A DNA stretch of 8,715 nt from JASFUX01 sp050050115. Lineage in GTDB: Bacteria; Pseudomonadota; Alphaproteobacteria; Caulobacterales; Maricaulaceae. The translations under genes were made by a program, and so were the position numbers. The stretch spans positions 1-8,715 of the forward strand of contig JASFUX010000150.1 in the NCBI GenBank assembly GCA_050050115.1. The letters are read 5' to 3'. The notes beneath the pieces are model-generated. The model did not search any database. It saw only the letters and a program-made list of their open reading frames with translations, and was not told where the DNA came from. Positions 5,736 to 8,715 of this stretch are shown here, piece after piece (position 1 is the stretch's first letter; each line of letters begins with the position of its first letter).

Positions 5736-8715
5736 TTAGAACGCCTTGGACACGCGAGCGAAGATCGTACGGCCCACGTTGTCGTAGCCCAGACCGATCG
5801 GAACGCTGCGCGCGTTCAGGCCGGCCACGCCGTTGGTGTTGACGAAGCTGACGTCTTCGTCGATCCGCGGCGGGTCTTGATCGAACACGTTGTTCGCGCC
5901 GACGCGGAACGTCCAAGTGTCCATCTCGTAGTTCACCGAGAGATCGTGGTAGATCACGGACGGCACCGTGTAGCACCGCTCGACGTCAAGCGACGCGCCA
6001 TCGTAGCAGTTCGACGGACGGTCCGCCACGTCGGTGGTCTGATCGCCGATGTAGCGTGTTTGCCAGAACAACGTCCAATTATCGAACAGCAGACGAGCGT
6101 TAGCCGTACCGCGCCATTCGGGGTTGCCGAGCTCGCCAGCGAACTCGTTGTTCGTCGTCACGCCAAGGATCGTCACCGTGTTTGCAATCTCATCAGTACG
6201 TGTACTGACGAAATCGAGCTCGGCGCGGAAGTCCTTGCCTACCGCACTGAAATCCGTCCCGACGAACGCATTGAAGTCGAAGCCGCTCGCAGTTTCCTCG
6301 GCGAGGTTGAACGGCGTGACGTCGACCGTCGTCAGGAAGTTGGTGTTCGGATCCCGCGGCCCGAGACGTTGACAATATGGATCGTTCGGGAAGTTGGCCG
6401 ACGTATAGCACGACAAGGCGGTTTGCGCGGTGGTTGGATTTGCAACCGCGCCTTCGATCGCGATGTCCCAGTAGGTCAGGCCGATGCGCGCATCAAACGC
6501 CGAGAACCACGGCTGCTCGATGACAAAGCCCGCCGTGTAGGTGTCGGACTCCTCAGGATCCAGGCCGGTGTTGCCGGCGTTGGCGCCCTCCACAGAACCG
6601 CCGAAGACACCCAGACCAAGGCTGAAGGGATCCAAGCCCTCCGCTTGACAGTTGGCGATCGTGGTGGCCGACCGGCTGTCGCCGGACGCGTCGTAGTCGA
6701 ACTGGTTGTCCATATCCAAGTCGTTCTGCGCGAGCGCCGGCACCCGACACGGGTCCGGGTCGGACGCGAAGAACGTCTGGCCGGCGAGGAACAGCTCACG
6801 CAGGTTCGGCGCGCGGAATGAGGTGCCGTACGTGCCGCGCAGCGTCAGCCAGTCGACCGGACGGTAGTTCACTTTGGCCGCGTACACGGTGTTCTCACCG
6901 TAGAACTCGTTGTTCACGAACCGCCCGTTGAGCTCCACCGTCAGTTCTTCAGCAAGCTCATGTCCGCTCAGGATCGGGATCGAGAGTTCGCCGAACACGT
7001 CATAGGATTCCACCGATCCGATGGTCGGAGCGTCGGAGAAGAAGCCGTCCAACAGACCGCGCGCTGCAGTATCGTCCGCGTAGGTGTCAATGGCCGTCTC
7101 TCGCCATTCGGCGCCGACCACGCCCTGAACCGCGCCGGCCGGAAGCGTAAAGAGCGGGCCGGTGGCGAAGCCGCCGAAAGTCGTCTCATCGACAAAGGTC
7201 GTCACGTCGCGGACGCCGCGGAGGTAGTCCGTGATGTCTTGCGCGGTCAAACCGCCGGTCGAGTAGGTGATCGGGCCGCCGTCGGTAACCCACAGACCCG
7301 TGTCGACCGGGTTGAAGGGAACGCACGGCTCCGGCGACGGCGTGCCTTGGAAGTCGCCCTGGTCGTCGAAGTTGATTGCTGGAGCGCAAGACACTTCGTT
7401 GGTCATCGGATCGACCACGTGGTGGATCGACTGGAAGAGCGCGTTCTCCCGAACGCCGGTCCGGCGGGAGTGGCCCTGAGACCGCGTGTAGCCGGCGAAG
7501 AGCTCGTAGTCCCAATCAGCGAGCCCCAGGACTTCAAGGTCTCCATCGAGGCCGCCGTACGCGCGATACTGCGTCAGCTCAACATCCAGGATGTCCTGCC
7601 ACGGCTGAAGCGGCCGCGTCGTAATGGAGTCGGTCGGGAATTCGTTCGACCCCCAGACGCCCCACGGGTTGTAGGCGTTGTCGGGCGGCAGCGTGACGTC
7701 CATCAGCGTATCGCCGAAGTTGAAGAACGTCTGACGGTTGGAAAGGTTGAGCTCGAGGAAGGCGCTCGTACCCGGAATCGTATCCGATATGTCGTACTCG
7801 CCGCGCATGTACGCCGTGGCCGACTCCACCGATGGCGTCAGCCACTGGTCCTGGTTGCGCGTGATTGTCGTCACATAAAGCGGATCGCCCGTGAAATCCC
7901 AGGTCATGAAGCCCGGAAGCTGGCCCGTAAGGTTGCCTTCCGCGTCGTAGGTGCTTTGACCCGTTGGATCGATGACGAAGGCGCAGATGCCGCAGCCGCT
8001 GCCGGCGACCCAGGCGCCGAAAGCTTGTTGCGCATGGCTATTGCCCTCGATGACGCTCGAGTTGTTTGAACCGGGTTGGTTCTCATCCTCGACGATGTCG
8101 ATCGGACCATAGCGCGTGCCGGTGTACATCCAGTCGCGCTCGTTGCCGAGCAGCTCCTCGGACGAGCGATACTCCATGCCGAACAGGAACGAGCTGCGCT
8201 CGCCGACGTCGCCCATGAGCACGGAAATCTGGCTTTCTTGGCCGCCGCCGTCGGTGAAGTTCTGGAAGAGATCAACGTTGAAGCCTTCGTACTCGTCCCG
8301 CAAGACCACGTTGACCACCCCGGCCACGGCGTCCGCGCCGTACACTGACGACGCGCCGTCGAGCAGAATGTCGACGCGCTGGATCATGGTCGACGGAATC
8401 AGCGAGATGTCCGGGAACGACGGCGCGCCTTCCACGCCCGCTGGCGCGTAGCGGCGACCGTTCACCAGAACCAGGGTCCGCTCCGGCTCGAGGCCGCGCA
8501 GCGACACCGCGGCGCCGCCGGGGCCCGCGCTGGTGACGAAGTTGGAGTTCACGGTCTGGTCGAGCTGGGCGCCCTGCACGACAGTCGTGGTCCGCAGCAG
8601 TTCGCCAACGTCGAGCACGCCGGATTCGGCGATCGTGTCTTCGTTGATCACCTGAAGCGGCGACGTGCTGGTGAAAGTGTCGCGGCGGATCCGCGACCCG
8701 GTGACCACAATGCGG
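5736..8715 (-). CDS. TonB-dependent outer-membrane receptor, N-terminus beyond window
   Basis: About 992 residues are visible. These receptors import a scarce substrate across the outer membrane using TonB-ExbBD energy. The sequence enters at RIVVTGSRIRR, the start of the plug domain, so signal peptide and TonB box lie beyond position 8715. Numbering from V of IVVTG (GTG at 8708, an internal Val, not a start), the plug covers about 1-140 with VSLRGLEPERTLVLVNGRR (68-86) and RVDILLDGASSVYGADAVAG (111-130). The 22-strand barrel follows, with the conserved SFRAPNLREL (630-639), NTGLDPEESDTYTAGF (713-728) and a final strand TIFARVSKAF ending in the Phe needed for barrel assembly. Ten cysteines occur as five close pairs in predicted loops. 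The substrate cannot be told; no siderophore or vitamin signature is evident. A strong terminator follows at 5671-5709. Convergent with the ABM gene. Confidence 0.95.
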   Translation of the reverse strand, partial: RIVVTGSRIRRDTFTSTSPLQVINEDTIAESGVLDVGELLRTTTVVQGAQLDQTVNSNFVTSAGPGGAAVSLRGLEPERTLVLVNGRRYAPAGVEGAPSFPDISLIPSTMIQRVDILLDGASSVYGADAVAGVVNVVLRDEYEGFNVDLFQNFTDGGGQESQISVLMGDVGERSSFLFGMEYRSSEELLGNERDWMYTGTRYGPIDIVEDENQPGSNNSSVIEGNSHAQQAFGAWVAGSGCGICAFVIDPTGQSTYDAEGNLTGQLPGFMTWDFTGDPLYVTTITRNQDQWLTPSVESATAYMRGEYDISDTIPGTSAFLELNLSNRQTFFNFGDTLMDVTLPPDNAYNPWGVWGSNEFPTDSITTRPLQPWQDILDVELTQYRAYGGLDGDLEVLGLADWDYELFAGYTRSQGHSRRTGVRENALFQSIHHVVDPMTNEVSCAPAINFDDQGDFQGTPSPEPCVPFNPVDTGLWVTDGGPITYSTGGLTAQDITDYLRGVRDVTTFVDETTFGGFATGPLFTLPAGAVQGVVGAEWRETAIDTYADDTAARGLLDGFFSDAPTIGSVESYDVFGELSIPILSGHELAEELTVELNGRFVNNEFYGENTVYAAKVNYRPVDWLTLRGTYGTSFRAPNLRELFLAGQTFFASDPDPCRVPALAQNDLDMDNQFDYDASGDSRSATTIANCQAEGLDPFSLGLGVFGGSVEGANAGNTGLDPEESDTYTAGFVIEQPWFSAFDARIGLTYWDIAIEGAVANPTTAQTALSCYTSANFPNDPYCQRLGPRDPNTNFLTTVDVTPFNLAEETASGFDFNAFVGTDFSAVGKDFRAELDFVSTRTDEIANTVTILGVTTNNEFAGELGNPEWRGTANARLLFDNWTLFWQTRYIGDQTTDVADRPSNCYDGASLDVERCYTVPSVIYHDLSVNYEMDTWTFRVGANNVFDQDPPRIDEDVSFVNTNGVAGLNARSVPIGLGYDNVGRTIFARVSKAF

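Noticed and set aside
5718..6821. 367-residue plus-strand open frame
   Set aside because: Antisense to the receptor and starting inside its terminator region; Arg/Val-rich with no family resemblance. The receptor on the other strand is unmistakable.
6960..8069. 369-residue plus-strand open frame
   Set aside because: Also antisense to the receptor; its composition mirrors codon bias of the opposite strand and it shows no motifs.
8706..8708. GTG as start codon of the receptor
   Set aside because: It encodes an internal Val in RIVVTGSRIRR, the plug-domain entry; a receptor starting here would lack signal peptide and TonB box. The gene is cut by the window edge.

Overview
The window is GC-rich chromosomal DNA. 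Gene content and style point to an alphaproteobacterium, most likely of the Caulobacterales/Maricaulales/Hyphomonadaceae type: an IalB-family periplasmic protein, an ECF sigma factor, a large TonB-dependent receptor, non-ATG starts and REP-like GGGGGAG palindromes between genes. This placement is inference from gene content, not a measured phylogeny.

Layout, left to right. (1) Bases 1-470, minus strand: the N-terminal part of an ECF-type sigma-70 factor, cut by the window edge. (2) Bases 471-823: upstream DNA between divergent genes, holding a clear dyad (722-746). (3) Bases 824-1342, plus strand: a secreted IalB-family protein. (4) Bases 1347-1516: a composite palindromic repeat between convergent genes. 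(5) Bases 1535-2889, minus strand: a two-gene operon with an ATGA overlap, made of a GNAT acetyltransferase resembling the AAC(6') group followed by a DUF6065-like protein of unknown function. (6) Bases 2967-3803, plus strand: a class I SAM methyltransferase divergent from that operon. (7) Bases 3971-5113, plus strand: rlmN, the radical-SAM 23S rRNA/tRNA adenine-C2 methyltransferase, complete with all expected cysteines. (8) Bases 5290-5595, plus strand: a small antibiotic-biosynthesis-monooxygenase (ABM) fold protein. (9) Bases 5671-5709: a strong intrinsic terminator for the minus strand. (10) Bases 5736-8715, minus strand: a TonB-dependent outer-membrane receptor lacking only its N-terminus, which lies beyond the right edge.

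The genes do not form one pathway. Two links can be seen directly: the coupled GNAT/DUF6065 pair, and their shared 77-bp divergent control region with the methyltransferase. The sigma factor and IalB gene are also divergent, but nothing shows that one controls the other. No phage, transposase, CRISPR, tRNA or rRNA was seen, and I see no convincing new multi-gene defence or biosynthetic system. The items most worth a second look are the composite repeat, the coupled DUF6065 gene pair, the dyad upstream of the IalB gene, a possible leaderless rlmN promoter and the paired cysteines of the receptor.
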